Assembly: GCF_023715565.1 (NCBI RefSeq)
Contig: NZ_JAMBOJ010000010.1
Coordinates: forward strand, 1-64,000
Direction of reading: 5' to 3'
Length of the DNA: 64,000 nt
Origin: Cytobacillus firmus
GTDB taxonomy: Bacteria; Bacillota; Bacilli; Bacillales; Cytobacillaceae
The position numbers and the translations under genes were made by a program. Shown piece by piece: positions 18,503 through 29,209 of this stretch. The notes under the pieces were generated by a model that saw nothing but the letters and a program-made list of their open reading frames with translations, was not told the origin of the DNA and ran no database searches. Each line of letters starts with the position of its first letter. Position 1 is the first letter of the stretch.

Positions 18503-19642
18503 TTAGCATCCAATAAGGCGAGCAATGACCATTCTTTGTACTTCAGAGGTGCCTTCACCGATTTCAGTGAGCTTACCGTCCCTCATATAGCGTTCAACAT
18601 GGTATTCTTTCATATAGCCGTATCCACCGTGTATCTGAACAGCCTGGTCGGCGATTTCCATACAGATTTCAGAGGCATAGAGCTTACACATGGAAGCTTC
18701 TTTGGCAAATGGTCTACCCTGATCTTTCAGCCAAGCAGCCTTGTAAACCATATTTCGTGCCAATTCAATTTTCATCGCCATGTCTGCAAGTTTAAACTGA
18801 ATAGCTTGGAAGTTTGAGAGAGAACGGCCGAACTGCTGGCGCTCCTTTGCATATTGAAGTGCTTTATCATAAGCAGCCTGCGCTATCCCTAAAGCCATTG
18901 CCCCAATACCAATACGCCCTCCATCCAATGTAATTAAAAATTGTTTAAAGCCCTCCCCTTTTTTGCCGAGCAAGTGCTCAGTCGGAACGCGTACGTCTTC
19001 AAGCACCAGTTCAGTTGTATTTGAGGCATTGAGTCCCATTTTTTCATAATTATCGATAACGGTAAATCCTTCTGCATCCGTAGGAACAATAATCGCGCTG
19101 ATTTCTTTTTTTCCATCCACTTCACCGGTGACAGCAGTCAAAGCTAAATGCTTTGCATAGCTGGCATTCGTAATGAAGCATTTATTACCATTAATGATAT
19201 ATTCACCATCTTTTTCGACAGCTGTTGTTCTGGTACCGCCGGCATCTGATCCTGCATTAGGCTCTGTCAGCCCGAAAGCTCCAAAAGACTCACCTGTACA
19301 GATCGGCACCAGATACTTTTGCTTCTGCTCTTCGGTTCCGAATAAATAAAGCGGTGCTCCTCCCAGTGATATATGGGCTGAATACGTGATTCCAGTTGAA
19401 GCGCAAGCCCTGCTCAACTCCTCTGTAACAATAGCAAAACTTACAGTATCTGCTCCTGCGCCTCCATATTCTTCAGGAAAAGGAAGCCCCATCAAGCCAA
19501 GATCAGCCATTTTCTTAAATACTTCTACCGGAAATTCCTTTGTCCGGTCTCTTTCCAAAGCTCCCGGTGCAACTTCTTCCTGAGCAAATTCCCTGATTGT
19601 TTTAAGTATCATATTCTGTTCTGCAGTTAAGTCAAAATTCAT
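18503..19642 (-). CDS. Acyl-CoA dehydrogenase
   Basis: FAD-dependent acyl-CoA dehydrogenase, 379 residues, the usual length. Recognisable parts: FGAFGLTEPNAGSDAG (FAD and substrate binding), the GGYGYMKEY region and IGEGTSEVQR near the C-terminus, where the Glu of EGT is the expected catalytic base. Short-chain or branched-chain substrates are plausible (fatty acid or branched amino acid breakdown); specificity is not readable. The ATG at 19642 follows AGGGGG; the longer frame to 19684 lacks a site. This gene is not between cccA and sigA in B. subtilis. Confidence 0.92.
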   Translation of the reverse strand: MNFDLTAEQNMILKTIREFAQEEVAPGALERDRTKEFPVEVFKKMADLGLMGLPFPEEYGGAGADTVSFAIVTEELSRACASTGITYSAHISLGGAPLYLFGTEEQKQKYLVPICTGESFGAFGLTEPNAGSDAGGTRTTAVEKDGEYIINGNKCFITNASYAKHLALTAVTGEVDGKKEISAIIVPTDAEGFTVIDNYEKMGLNASNTTELVLEDVRVPTEHLLGKKGEGFKQFLITLDGGRIGIGAMALGIAQAAYDKALQYAKERQQFGRSLSNFQAIQFKLADMAMKIELARNMVYKAAWLKDQGRPFAKEASMCKLYASEICMEIADQAVQIHGGYGYMKEYHVERYMRDGKLTEIGEGTSEVQRMVIARLIGC

Positions 19643-19745
19643 GTAAATCCCCCTTATAAGAACAAAAGTTGTATACGCTTTCATTACTATTATATAAGGG
19701 ATGCTGAAGTTTTCTCAACATTTAAAAACTTTTTAAAATATTTTA

Positions 19746-20282
19746 TTATATGAATATAGAAATAGCTAACAAAAGAAAGCCAAGAGCCCCTGAAATCGAA
19801 AGATATATTAATTTCCATTTAAACCCCAATAACAGCCAAAGAACACAATTAATTACTAAGGAAACATAGAGAAATCCCTCGTTTCGTGGATATACCACCG
19901 TCACAAAATCAACAGATCCCATAAGTAAAATCAATGCTCCTGATATGATGGGTATATGTATCATTTTTACTTTTTCAGAAAAATAAAAAATTAAGAAAAC
20001 ACACGAAGAAATGAAAAGAATTAAAATGACGGTTTGCAAAGTAATAGACAATTCAGTAAAATAAATTAATAAAGCAGAAATTGGAATCAGCAACAGGAGG
20101 AAAAGGCTGGCAAGATACAATACCACTGTATTTTTACTTTTTTTTATATCCTTCGGCTGACTTCCTTCGGTGTAAAGAGCTAGCAGATAGTCACAATAAT
20201 GGTCAGGGAGCATTCGGCTCTTTTTCCAATGCTGCAGCTCGTTAACAATAATATTTTTTCTTTTTTCTTCCAACAAAAGCAC
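19746..20282 (-). CDS. Small membrane protein of unknown function
   Basis: A 178-residue protein. The N-terminal 45 residues are soluble and read as a short helical domain (NELQHWKKSRMLPDHYCDYLLALYTEG); five hydrophobic segments follow. I do not recognise the family with certainty; the N-terminus resembles that of Bacillus membrane proteins with a short sensor-like region. It lies just downstream of sigA on the same strand with a 63-base gap and may be cotranscribed. Confidence 0.6.
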   Translation of the reverse strand: MLLLEEKRKNIIVNELQHWKKSRMLPDHYCDYLLALYTEGSQPKDIKKSKNTVVLYLASLFLLLLIPISALLIYFTELSITLQTVILILFISSCVFLIFYFSEKVKMIHIPIISGALILLMGSVDFVTVVYPRNEGFLYVSLVINCVLWLLLGFKWKLIYLSISGALGFLLLAISIFI

Positions 20283-20345
20283 ATCCTGTAAAAAAAATAG
20301 TTTACTTCCATTGTAAGAAGTAAACTATCCACTGGCAATTATTTT

Positions 20346-21470
20346 TTATTCTAAGAAATCTTTTAAACGTTTGCTTCTGCTTGGATGGCGCAGCTTCCTT
20401 AAGGCTTTGGCTTCAATTTGGCGAATACGTTCGCGGGTAACGCCAAATACCTTGCCGACTTCTTCCAAAGTTCTCGTACGGCCATCGTCAAGGCCGAATC
20501 GAAGACGCAGAACGTTTTCTTCTCGGTCAGTCAGTGTGTCCAGAACATCTTCAAGCTGTTCTTTCAGGAGCTCGTATGCCGCATGCTCCGATGGAGAAGT
20601 GGCATCCTGATCTTCTATGAAATCACCTAAGTGGGAGTCATCCTCCTCACCGATAGGTGTTTCTAATGAAACAGGTTCCTGTGCAATCTTAAGAATTTCT
20701 CTAACCTTGTCAGGAGTTAAATCCATATCTTCTGCAATTTCTTCCGGTGTCGGTTCACGGCCAAGATCCTGAAGAAGCTGGCGCTGAACACGAATCAATT
20801 TATTGATGGTTTCCACCATATGAACAGGAATACGAATCGTTCTGGCCTGGTCAGCAATTGCTCTCGTTATGGCCTGTCGTATCCACCATGTTGCATACGT
20901 ACTGAACTTGAATCCTTTACGGTAATCGAATTTTTCAACCGCTTTTATCAGTCCCATATTCCCTTCCTGGATAAGATCAAGGAACAGCATTCCGCGTCCT
21001 ACATACCTTTTCGCGATACTCACTACCAATCGGAGGTTCGCTTCTGCCAGGCGTCTTTTAGCTTCTTCATCGCCATCCTCGATTCGGTTGGCAAGTGCAA
21101 TCTCTTCCTCTGCAGAGAGTAAATCAACACGTCCAATTTCTTTTAAGTACATACGGACAGGATCATTAATTTTCACACCTGGAGGGACACTTAAATCATT
21201 AAGATCAAATTCTTCCTCATTTTTTGCAAGTTCCTGAACATTCGGATCTTCATTTTCATTATCTCCAACTAACTCAACACCCTGATCTCCAAGGAATTCA
21301 TAGAATTCATCCATTTGGTGGGAATCAAGTTCAAATTGAGATAATCTTTCTGCTATATCATCATAGGCAAGGACACCTGTCTTTTTTCCTATTTCAACTA
21401 ATTGATCTTTCGCTTGTTCAAGGGTCAATTCTGTATCAACCTCTTTTGAACGGGCCGATTTTTCAGCCAT
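20346..21470 (-). CDS. sigA: RNA polymerase primary sigma factor SigA
   Basis: Housekeeping sigma-70 factor, 374 residues. Region 1.2 is around [17 protein letters not shown], region 2.4 in [16 protein letters not shown], region 3 in [13 protein letters not shown], and region 4.2 in [26 protein letters not shown]. The ATG at 21470 follows AAGGAGGGGG; a TTG 18 bases upstream lies in the ribosome binding site. It follows dnaG in the conserved dnaG-sigA macromolecular synthesis operon. Confidence 0.97.
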   Translation of the reverse strand: MAEKSARSKEVDTELTLEQAKDQLVEIGKKTGVLAYDDIAERLSQFELDSHQMDEFYEFLGDQGVELVGDNENEDPNVQELAKNEEEFDLNDLSVPPGVKINDPVRMYLKEIGRVDLLSAEEEIALANRIEDGDEEAKRRLAEANLRLVVSIAKRYVGRGMLFLDLIQEGNMGLIKAVEKFDYRKGFKFSTYATWWIRQAITRAIADQARTIRIPVHMVETINKLIRVQRQLLQDLGREPTPEEIAEDMDLTPDKVREILKIAQEPVSLETPIGEEDDSHLGDFIEDQDATSPSEHAAYELLKEQLEDVLDTLTDREENVLRLRFGLDDGRTRTLEEVGKVFGVTRERIRQIEAKALRKLRHPSRSKRLKDFLE

Positions 21471-21559
21471 ATGTCCCCCTCCTTCCAAAAATCACACACA
21501 TTCTAAGTCTTCTTAGGTGGTGCTAATTCCATAACTTTTATTTCAGGCACACAGCCTTC

Positions 21560-23377
21560 TTATAGTGACTTTCGCAAATGAAGAACTTCCATTGCGATTA
21601 AAGCCGCTTTAGCATAATCTTTTTGGCGTTCTGCTTCCTTTTCTTCATTTAGTTTTTCTTTTATTTTTAACATCTTTTGATAATTCAACACCTGTTTAAG
21701 GTAATCTGATAATTCCTGTTCGCTTATTTCATCGTTTATGGACATCATTTCTATATCCACCACAATACGCTTAAGCTTTTCATCATTTATGAAATTTATG
21801 AATGCACTAGGATCAGGCGTATGGCCTTTTTCGTAAAAGCCCAATAGATAGGTAATTATAGCCTGGTGTTCATCGATGTTAAATGTATTTCCCTGAAGCA
21901 TATCCTGAACTTTAAATGCTATGTCACTATTTCTGAGCATGTGGGCAATCAGCCTTCTTTCCGCTGTATGAAAGGCGGGTTTAAGACTATCAGCCCTTTT
22001 CGGTGTCTGCAGCCTTTTTTGAGGCTCGAAGGCACCTTTGCCCTTCTGGCTGCTTTTTCTCTTCTCTGTGTAATAAACCTGTTTTTGCTGCTCTTTCAAG
22101 GCTTCCAGAGAAAGTGAAAATTCATTTGCCAGCTGGCGAAGATAATGGTCTCTTTCCACCGCTTTATCAAGCCGGCTGATTTCCTTTAATACCTCTTCGA
22201 TATATAAGAGTCTATCTCCTTCATTTTGAAGCCTTTTGCCTCTACGGAGATAAAGAAGTTTAAATGCCATAAAGGTTATGCTGGATTCGATTACATCATG
22301 ACGAAATTTTTCTTCGCCGTATTCTTTAATATAATCATCCGGATCATAGCCGTCAGGCATCAGTGCCACTCTGATCTGGCAGCCTGCTTCCGTTAGCAGG
22401 TATGCTGCACGGTATGCGGCTTCGATACCGGCATTATCGGAATCATAACAGATCGTGATTGATTGAACATTTCTTCTTAAGGAAGCAACATGTTCTTCAG
22501 TTAAAGCAGTGCCCATCGTACCAACACCATTACCGACACCAGCACGATCAGCGGCGATTACATCTGCAAACCCTTCAAAAAGAACGGCTTTCTGCAATTT
22601 TTTAATCTGCGGTCTCGCCAAATGAAAATTATATAAGGTTTTGCTTTTATTAAAGATTGCTGTTTCAGGGCTATTTAAATATTTGGGCTCATCGGCCCCA
22701 AGGGATCTCCCTGAGAAAGCAATCGTATTTCCGCTGCGGTCAAAAATCGGGAACATAATTCTATCTCTGAAGCGGTCAAAATAGTTCCCATCTTTCTCCC
22801 TTTTGATGATCAGTCCTGCTCTTTCCATAACGCCTTCGGGGAACTTTCTTTTAGTCAGGAACTTGAAGACAAAATCCCAGGACTTTAATGAATAACCGAT
22901 TTGAAATTTCTCGATTGATTCCATTGTAAAGCCCCTATTAAGCAAATATTCTAATGCATGCTGACCATCTTTTGTGTTTACAAGCAGATGGTGATAAAAT
23001 TTACGTAGAAGCTCATGGGCTTCCATCATCTGCTGTATATCCACAGGCATTGATTTTGCTGATGCAGCGGATGCCGCATCAATTTCGAGCTTAACATTTC
23101 CCTTTTCAGCGAGTTTTAATGCGGCTTCCTGAAAGGAATATCCTTCTAAATCCATTAAGAAAGAAAACGCATTGCCTCCCGCTCCACATCCAAAGCAATG
23201 ATAGATCTGCTTTTCGGGTGATACAGAAAAGGAAGGAGTATTTTCGCCATGAAAAGGACAAAGCCCAAAGTAGTTGCGTCCTTGCTTGTTTAATTGGATA
23301 TAGTCGCCAATGACATCAACAATATCTACAGCTTGCCGAATCTCATTTACTTTCTCCTCGGCGATCCGTTCTGCCAT
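21560..23377 (-). CDS. dnaG: DNA primase
   Basis: Makes RNA primers for DNA replication. 605 residues. The N-terminal zinc finger is CPFHGE ... YHCFGCG (near residues 41-64), the catalytic core includes the Toprim motifs LFEGFADVIAA (near 265) and ITICYDSDNAG (near 309), and a C-terminal helicase-interaction domain follows. The ATG at 23377 starts MAERIAEEKVNEI. Directly upstream, in the place of yqxD, only a pseudogene remains. Confidence 0.97.
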   Translation of the reverse strand: MAERIAEEKVNEIRQAVDIVDVIGDYIQLNKQGRNYFGLCPFHGENTPSFSVSPEKQIYHCFGCGAGGNAFSFLMDLEGYSFQEAALKLAEKGNVKLEIDAASAASAKSMPVDIQQMMEAHELLRKFYHHLLVNTKDGQHALEYLLNRGFTMESIEKFQIGYSLKSWDFVFKFLTKRKFPEGVMERAGLIIKREKDGNYFDRFRDRIMFPIFDRSGNTIAFSGRSLGADEPKYLNSPETAIFNKSKTLYNFHLARPQIKKLQKAVLFEGFADVIAADRAGVGNGVGTMGTALTEEHVASLRRNVQSITICYDSDNAGIEAAYRAAYLLTEAGCQIRVALMPDGYDPDDYIKEYGEEKFRHDVIESSITFMAFKLLYLRRGKRLQNEGDRLLYIEEVLKEISRLDKAVERDHYLRQLANEFSLSLEALKEQQKQVYYTEKRKSSQKGKGAFEPQKRLQTPKRADSLKPAFHTAERRLIAHMLRNSDIAFKVQDMLQGNTFNIDEHQAIITYLLGFYEKGHTPDPSAFINFINDEKLKRIVVDIEMMSINDEISEQELSDYLKQVLNYQKMLKIKEKLNEEKEAERQKDYAKAALIAMEVLHLRKSL

Positions 23378-23451
23378 ATGAACAACTCCATTACTTACTG
23401 AGGTATTCGATAAACGTTACTGAATCCCTTCAAAATTCGACAATTTTTTTA

Positions 23452-23836
23452 TCAACTGTTGCACAAACCTGGATCGCGGTCCTCTTGATTAAATGGTTTT
23501 GGGCCTTTCCCATAAACTCTCTTTCGTGCTTTGGCTGAAAGGTAACTCATTTCCAAAGCGGTTCGGAATTTCACTTTCCTCAAATAAAATTCCCCTGGGA
23601 GAAAGGACATAAACACCTTTTAACAAAAGAGTGATGCCAATCCAATATCTTGTGTGATAACCGCATCTCCTGATTTCACATTATTCATTATGAATAAATC
23701 AAGCCCCATTCAGTTCATTTTGGATATGGGCATATGAAGCAACAAACACTGCGTCCACCTTAAAGGAATTGCCTATTTCGACAATTTCTTCTTTTACTGG
23801 ACAGGAATCAGCACCCACCATATTGATTGGTTTGCC
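23452..23836 (-). pseudogene. yqxD: yqxD/yaiI (UPF0178) pseudogene
   Basis: On the minus strand, pieces of a UPF0178 (YqxD/YaiI) protein follow each other in different frames: GADSCPVKEEIVEIG and FVASYAHI from 23821 down to a premature TGA; then MNNVKSGDAVITQDIGLASL; then LLKGVYVLSPRGILFEE; then YLSAKARKRVYGKGPKPF, ending at the TGA 23452-23454. At least three frame changes are needed to join them, so the gene cannot make a normal product. Its place directly before dnaG is the usual position of yqxD in Bacillus. Confidence 0.88.
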
Positions 23837-24119
23837 TAATGTTCTAATAATTCTACATCACTCCGCATAATCCTTCTTTAAATGAATAACTTTTGCATAG
23901 TGAGATATGTCGAATTTTTTCTTGGTCGAAAGCTTGACATGCCACAATAAATAGTTTATTCCTTGACAATGAACTCTAAACCTATTCGGATACATTTTTA
24001 TCACAATTTTTTATTATAGTACATTAATCTCTATTTTGCCATTATTTTATCTGGCAAGAAAAGAATTAATTTTGCAGTCTGTATACGAAAAAGCCCTCTT
24101 AACCTGCCAATAAAAAAGA
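23837..24119. other. Gene-free spacer between the yqxD remnant and ppsR
   Basis: No open frame or clear family match. It probably holds the old promoter region of the yqxD-dnaG-sigA operon, but I saw no convincing promoter pair on the minus strand. Confidence 0.4.
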
Positions 24120-24144
24120 AAAGCACATAAAGAATTTATGTGCT
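24120..24144 (-). terminator. ppsR terminator
   Basis: AGCACATAAA/TTTATGTGCT hairpin starting at the ppsR stop codon and followed by a T-run on the minus strand. Confidence 0.75.
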
Positions 24145-24961
24145 AGCTTTTTGGAAAGTTTTTCCGGTATTGATTTAGGATCATATTGGCTGTTTCTTCA
24201 ACTGCTTTGTTCGTAACATCAATAACCGGGCATTTAATTTTGGAAACGGTTTTTTCAAAGTAACCTATTTCTTCTTTGATTCTTTCTATATTTGCGTAGC
24301 TGGCATTATCGCTTAGACCTAATGATATTAGGCGTTCTCTTCGAATAAAGTTTAATTTTTCAGGACTGATTTTCAGACCGAAGCACTTATCCGGCGGAAC
24401 AAGAAACAGCTCTTCTGGAGGATCGACTTCAGGCACAAGGGGCACGTTAGCCACTTTAAGGCGCTTGTGGGCAAGATACTGGGAAAGAGGTGTTTTTGAA
24501 GTCCTTGATACACCTATAAGCACTATATCAGCCTTTAGTATGCCACGAGGGTCACGGCCATCATCATATTTTACAGCAAACTCGATTGCTTCAATCTTTT
24601 TAAAGTAATCTTCATCCAGCTTTCTGACCAGCCCTGGCTCGAAAAGCGGTGTAACGCCGCAGGCTCTTTGGATTTGATCCATTAAAGGGCCAACGATATC
24701 AAAAGCATATATCCCTTCTTCAGCAGCCCTCTGGTTAATATATTTCCTCATGTCCGGCTTGACCATCGTATAGGCTATCATCCCATTATCAAGCTTTGCG
24801 AGTGAAATAACTTCATCAATATGTACTTTCTCTTCAACATATGGAAAACGCTTGATAGATATATCGCTGCCATTGAATTGGCTCGTTGCAGCTTTTGTTA
24901 CAAGTTCAGCCGTTTCTCCCACTGAATCTGAAACGACATAAATGACCGGCATTTTTTCCAT
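24143..24961 (-). CDS. ppsR: Pyruvate, phosphate dikinase regulatory kinase/phosphorylase
   Basis: DUF299 bifunctional serine/threonine kinase and Pi-dependent phosphorylase, expected to switch PPDK (or PEP synthase) on and off; B. subtilis YqfL. 272 residues. The N-terminus [14 protein letters not shown] and the P-loop-like [15 protein letters not shown] near residues 150-164 are diagnostic. Start may be ATG 24961 or ATG 24952; the AAAGGATGG upstream fits the second. It follows ccpN by 28 bases, the usual yqzB-yqfL pair. Confidence 0.92.
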   Translation of the reverse strand: MEKMPVIYVVSDSVGETAELVTKAATSQFNGSDISIKRFPYVEEKVHIDEVISLAKLDNGMIAYTMVKPDMRKYINQRAAEEGIYAFDIVGPLMDQIQRACGVTPLFEPGLVRKLDEDYFKKIEAIEFAVKYDDGRDPRGILKADIVLIGVSRTSKTPLSQYLAHKRLKVANVPLVPEVDPPEELFLVPPDKCFGLKISPEKLNFIRRERLISLGLSDNASYANIERIKEEIGYFEKTVSKIKCPVIDVTNKAVEETANMILNQYRKNFPKS

Positions 24962-24989
24962 CCTTTAACACCATCTCCTTCTTTCAATG

Positions 24990-25625
24990 CTACTTTTCTC
25001 CGGCCAGAGCCAGGAATGCTTTTGTCAGATTTGTTTTAGTTATCCTGCCGTTTACTTCATACCCTTTTTCCGTCTTTTTTACAACAGGAAGAGCGTCAAT
25101 CTGCTTTTCAATCAGCTTTTTAGCAACTTCGATAAGCAAATCATCTTTTTCGCACATGGTAATGTTAGGCATTCTGGTCATAATAATATTGACTGGGATG
25201 GAATTTAGCTCCTGCTTGCCAATACTTGCTCGGAGTAAATCCTTCCTTGACAGAACCCCAACAAGCACTGAACCCTGATCAACAACAAATAGCGTGCCAA
25301 CATCCTCCAGAAACATTGTCACAATGGCATCATATACCGACACATTCTCATTAACCACTACAGGAATGGATTGATAATCCCTTACATATAGCTTTTGAAG
25401 GTTTTCAGTCAGCAGCTGCGCCCCTGTCTTCCCTGTATAAAAATAGCCTACACGCGGACGGGCATCTAAATAGCCTGCCATTGTTAATATAGCCAGGTCT
25501 GGCCTTAGTGTTGCCCTCGTTAAACTAAGCTGTTCTGCAATACTCTCACCAGTGATCGGCCCGTTTTCCTTAACGATTTCTATTATTTTTTCCTGCCTTT
25601 TATTTAATTCGATTTCCCTCACCAC
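24990..25625 (-). CDS. ccpN: CcpN transcriptional repressor
   Basis: A 211-residue regulator with an N-terminal winged helix-turn-helix (about residues 1-65, LNKRQEKIIEIVKENGPITGE) and two CBS domains (near 80-135 and 145-205). CcpN represses gluconeogenic genes (gapB, pckA) on glucose in B. subtilis, and is encoded next to ppsR there also. The start is GTG; 25625 and 25622 are both possible. Confidence 0.9.
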   Translation of the reverse strand: MVREIELNKRQEKIIEIVKENGPITGESIAEQLSLTRATLRPDLAILTMAGYLDARPRVGYFYTGKTGAQLLTENLQKLYVRDYQSIPVVVNENVSVYDAIVTMFLEDVGTLFVVDQGSVLVGVLSRKDLLRASIGKQELNSIPVNIIMTRMPNITMCEKDDLLIEVAKKLIEKQIDALPVVKKTEKGYEVNGRITKTNLTKAFLALAGEK

Positions 25626-25770
25626 CTATCTGAAAAGGAGATGCTTTTGGCACTCATTTCCCACTATAATAAGGTTATACTTTTATATAATTATTATATA
25701 CTATTTATCATAAATGAAAAGATGCGTTTCATATATAGTTTGCTTTGAACTGCCTATTATCCCAAAATAC

Positions 25771-25805
25771 GAAAGAGCCCGTCAGTGTGATAAACAGGCT
25801 CTTTC
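25771..25805 (-). terminator. glyS terminator
   Basis: GAAAGAGCC ... GGCTCTTTC hairpin downstream of the glyS stop. Confidence 0.7.
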
Positions 25806-25879
25806 AATGACAGCAACGGCAGCTGTCCTCATCTTAGATTTTAATCGTATTCAAGCATAAAACGCAAAGTTTCAGCTTA

Positions 25880-27952
25880 TTACTTAACAATTATTTGATT
25901 CATATTTGCAAATTTCTTTATCACATCAGACAAATGCGCCATTTGATGCAGCCTATTGCGACGAACTTCCTGATTTTCATCCATTACCATAGTATTTTCA
26001 AAGTATTGATCAATTTCAGGTTTCAAGCTGATTAACAAGTTAAAGGCTTCTTCCTCTTTAACCTCTTTTTTCAACTCCTCGGTTACTGATAAATATTTGT
26101 TGAACAGAGCTTTTTCATTATCATTTTCAAATAAGCTGGTATCAATATCCCCTTTATCTTCTGCCTTAGAAGCAATGTTGATTACCCTGCCAAGAGCCTC
26201 AATGCTTTCCTTGAAGCCATTTGCTTCCTTGTGGGATTCCAGTACCTGAGCTCTATTCACAAGTGAAGGCACGGAGCCGATATCATTTCCTAATACAGCT
26301 TCAATTAAGTCATAGCGTATTGCTTTTTCCTGTAGCATATATTTAACCCTTAATTTAAAGAAAGAAACTAATTCCTGCATTAAATCACTTTTGGATTTCT
26401 TTCCTATATTCGCTTTAATCACGGTCTCTGAAGATAATGCGATCAATTCTTCGAGCTTCAGATCCCAGTGTTTAGCCAGTAACGTCTGGATGATACCCGA
26501 TGCCTGTCTCCTTAAAGCATATGGATCTTGGGAACCGCTTGGAATAATTCCAATTGCAAACGATGACACAATCGTGTCCAGTTTCTCAGCAATGGAAAGT
26601 ACTGCACCAGCATCGCTTTCCGGAGTCTGGTCCTCTGCATTGCGCGGCATGTAATGTTCATTAATTGCACGCGCCACAGCTTCTTTTTCGCCTTTTTGCA
26701 GGGCATATTTTTCTCCCATAAAACCTTGCAGCTCTGGAAATTCGTAAACCATATGTGAAACAAGATCAAACTTTGAGATTTCAGCAGCTCGGTCTGTCAC
26801 TGCTTTTGCTTCATCGCTGAAGTCAAGAATCTCACTCAGTTTTGCTGCCAGCTGGCGGACACGGTTTACCTTTTCAGCAAGGGTTCCTATTTCTTCGTGA
26901 TACACAATGTTATTGAGTTTTCGAAGCGATACTGCGATGTCCGTTTTTTGGTCTTCTCTATAGAAGAAAGCTGCATCAGAAAGTCTTGCCCGCAATACTT
27001 TCTCATTTCCTTTTGCCACTTTTTCCAAATGTTCATGAGAACCATTCCGGACTGTTACAAAGTAAGGAAGAAGGGTGCCATCTTTGGACTTTACCGGGAA
27101 ATAGCGCTGGTGCGCTTTCATGGAAGTAATTAACACCTCTTCCGGAAGCTCAAGGTATTCTTCTTCAAACTTGCCATATAATGCAGTCGGGTACTCAACC
27201 AGATTATTTACTTCTTCCAATAAATCTTCATCCACCGGAACAACCCAGCCATGTTCTTCCTCAATTTTTTCCAATTGTGAAAGAATGGCACTTTTTCTTT
27301 CCTGAGGGTTAGTGATCACATATTGCGCCAGCATGGCCTTTTCATAATCAGCAGGATTGTTAATCTCAATCTCTTCCCCTAAAAAGCGGTGACCTCTTGT
27401 AAGGTTAGAAGTCTGGACATTTGTGATTGAAAAAGGAATGATTTCATTTCCGAATAATGCAATAAGCCATTTAATCGGCCTGATAAAACGTAAATCCTGG
27501 TTTGCCCAGCGCATATTCTTCGGGAATGATAGCGAGGTAATAATCTGCTGAAGTTCAGGCAGAAGGGCAGCTGTTTCCTGACCTTTAATGAATTTGCTGA
27601 CATGGGCGTATTCAACACCGTTAATTTCTTTGAAGAATATACCTTCAACAGAAGCTCCCTGACCTCGGCTGAATCCAATAGCAGCTTTTGACCATTCTCC
27701 ATCATTGGTTAACGCGATTTTTTTCGCAGGTCCTTTCGCTTCTTCATTTATGTCCTCCTGGGCGGTATCCACTCCCGTAACAAGAACAGCCAAACGGCGT
27801 GGAGAGGAGAAAGCACTGATCTCTTCAAAAGATATTTTCTTTTCCAAAAGCCATGATTTTACTTTATCTGAAAGCTGATTCATTGAATTAGTGACAAATC
27901 TGGCAGGCATTTCTTCGAGTCCAATTTCCAGCAGAAGATCTTTCTTATTCAT
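25880..27952 (-). CDS. glyS: Glycyl-tRNA synthetase beta subunit
   Basis: Beta chain of the alpha2beta2 glycyl-tRNA synthetase, 690 residues. The N-terminal [14 protein letters not shown] and the [15 protein letters not shown] region (near 480) are characteristic, and the C-terminal DALR-like anticodon-binding part is present. Its start overlaps the glyQ stop by eight bases, so translation is coupled. Confidence 0.96.
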   Translation of the reverse strand: MNKKDLLLEIGLEEMPARFVTNSMNQLSDKVKSWLLEKKISFEEISAFSSPRRLAVLVTGVDTAQEDINEEAKGPAKKIALTNDGEWSKAAIGFSRGQGASVEGIFFKEINGVEYAHVSKFIKGQETAALLPELQQIITSLSFPKNMRWANQDLRFIRPIKWLIALFGNEIIPFSITNVQTSNLTRGHRFLGEEIEINNPADYEKAMLAQYVITNPQERKSAILSQLEKIEEEHGWVVPVDEDLLEEVNNLVEYPTALYGKFEEEYLELPEEVLITSMKAHQRYFPVKSKDGTLLPYFVTVRNGSHEHLEKVAKGNEKVLRARLSDAAFFYREDQKTDIAVSLRKLNNIVYHEEIGTLAEKVNRVRQLAAKLSEILDFSDEAKAVTDRAAEISKFDLVSHMVYEFPELQGFMGEKYALQKGEKEAVARAINEHYMPRNAEDQTPESDAGAVLSIAEKLDTIVSSFAIGIIPSGSQDPYALRRQASGIIQTLLAKHWDLKLEELIALSSETVIKANIGKKSKSDLMQELVSFFKLRVKYMLQEKAIRYDLIEAVLGNDIGSVPSLVNRAQVLESHKEANGFKESIEALGRVINIASKAEDKGDIDTSLFENDNEKALFNKYLSVTEELKKEVKEEEAFNLLISLKPEIDQYFENTMVMDENQEVRRNRLHQMAHLSDVIKKFANMNQIIVK

Positions 27953-28835
27953 GAGATCCTTCCTCCTTATCCTTTAAAATTGGGAAGCCAAGTTTTTCCC
28001 GCTCTTCATAAAAGGTTTTGGCTATTTTTCTGGCCAGGTTCCTGCACCTTGCAATATATCCGGTTCTTTCTGTCACCGAGATCGCTCCCCTGGCATCGAG
28101 CAGGTTAAAAGTATGGGAACATTTCAATACATAGTCATAAGCCGGGTGTACAAGCCCTTCATCCATTTGCCTATGAGCTTCTTTCTCATAGATATTGAAC
28201 AAATTAAAAAGCATTTCCTGGTCTGATGTTTCAAACGTGTATTTCGAATGCTCAAACTCTGGCTGCAGGAAAATGTCCCTAACTGTAAATCCTCTTGTCC
28301 ATTCAAGGTCAAAGACATTTTCCTTATCCTGAATGTAAGAGGCAAGCCTTTCAATTCCATATGTAATTTCAACAGATACAGGCTTGCACTCCAATCCTCC
28401 TACCTGCTGGAAGTATGTGAACTGTGTAATTTCCATTCCATCAAGCCACACTTCCCACCCTAAGCCCGCACAGCCCAATGAAGGATTCTCCCAGTTATCT
28501 TCCACAAACCGGATGTCATGTTCAAGCGGATCAATACCCAATGCCTTTAGTGAATCAAGATACAGCTCCTGGATATTATCAGGGGACGGCTTCATGATAA
28601 CCTGAAATTGATGATGCTGATAAAGCCGGTTTGGATTCTCTCCATATCGCCCATCAGCAGGACGGCGTGAAGGCTCTACATAAGCCACATTCCACGGTTC
28701 TGGTCCGATTGCCCGTAAAAATGTATATGGGCTCATTGTGCCTGCACCCTTTTCAGTATCATAAGCCTGCATCAGGATACACCCCTGTTCAGACCAATGT
28801 TTTTGAAGTGTTAATATCATGTTTTGAATATTCAT
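27945..28835 (-). CDS. glyQ: Glycyl-tRNA synthetase alpha subunit
   Basis: Catalytic alpha chain, 296 residues, class II synthetase. Recognisable parts: the opening [14 protein letters not shown], then [16 protein letters not shown] (near residues 55-70), [11 protein letters not shown] and YGIERLASY. It is the first gene of glyQS and is controlled by the T-box leader immediately upstream. Confidence 0.96.
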   Translation of the reverse strand: MNIQNMILTLQKHWSEQGCILMQAYDTEKGAGTMSPYTFLRAIGPEPWNVAYVEPSRRPADGRYGENPNRLYQHHQFQVIMKPSPDNIQELYLDSLKALGIDPLEHDIRFVEDNWENPSLGCAGLGWEVWLDGMEITQFTYFQQVGGLECKPVSVEITYGIERLASYIQDKENVFDLEWTRGFTVRDIFLQPEFEHSKYTFETSDQEMLFNLFNIYEKEAHRQMDEGLVHPAYDYVLKCSHTFNLLDARGAISVTERTGYIARCRNLARKIAKTFYEEREKLGFPILKDKEEGSHE

Positions 28836-28920
28836 AGGACACCTCTTTCATATAAATTATTGTATTTTATCTCTCAATGTTGTCTGTCGTTCTCCACTCC
28901 AGACTGTTCGCTTTCCCGTG

Positions 28921-29148
28921 GAACATAAAAAACTCCCGTCTCTATGCCAAATGGCATAGGGACGAGAGTTACCCGCGGTTCCACCCTATTTGCTGCGATT
29001 TTGACCGCAGCCTCTTTGGTTGTCAATAGACAAAATTGCTCCAGAGCGCCCTTCCTTAACTATCCATACCCGGCTCCCACTGTCCCGAGTTCGCTTTAAT
29101 GAGAAAAAGTTAAGTACTCTTCTCCTTCACAGCAATAATATTTTATTA
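28921..29148 (-). promoter_or_regulatory. Glycine T-box riboswitch leader of glyQS
   Basis: On the minus strand the T-box sequence AGGGTGGAACCGCGGG lies at about 28972-28987, preceded by a long structured stem I region and followed by a terminator hairpin (GAGTT/AACTC closing stem with GTC-CTATGCC/GGCATAG-GAC, 28930-28970) and a T-run. Uncharged tRNA-Gly binding to the T-box would favour antitermination. The specifier codon was not resolved by eye. Confidence 0.92.
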
Positions 29149-29154
29149 ATTTGA

Positions 29155-29183
29155 ATCATAGCGGAATCACATTGGATTGTCAA
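29155..29183 (-). promoter_or_regulatory. SigA promoter of the glyQS operon
   Basis: Minus strand TTGACA (29178-29183), 17-base spacer, TATGAT (29155-29160), just before the T-box leader. Confidence 0.8.
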
Positions 29184-29209
29184 TCTTTAATAAAAGTAAA
29201 AGGAGCTCA

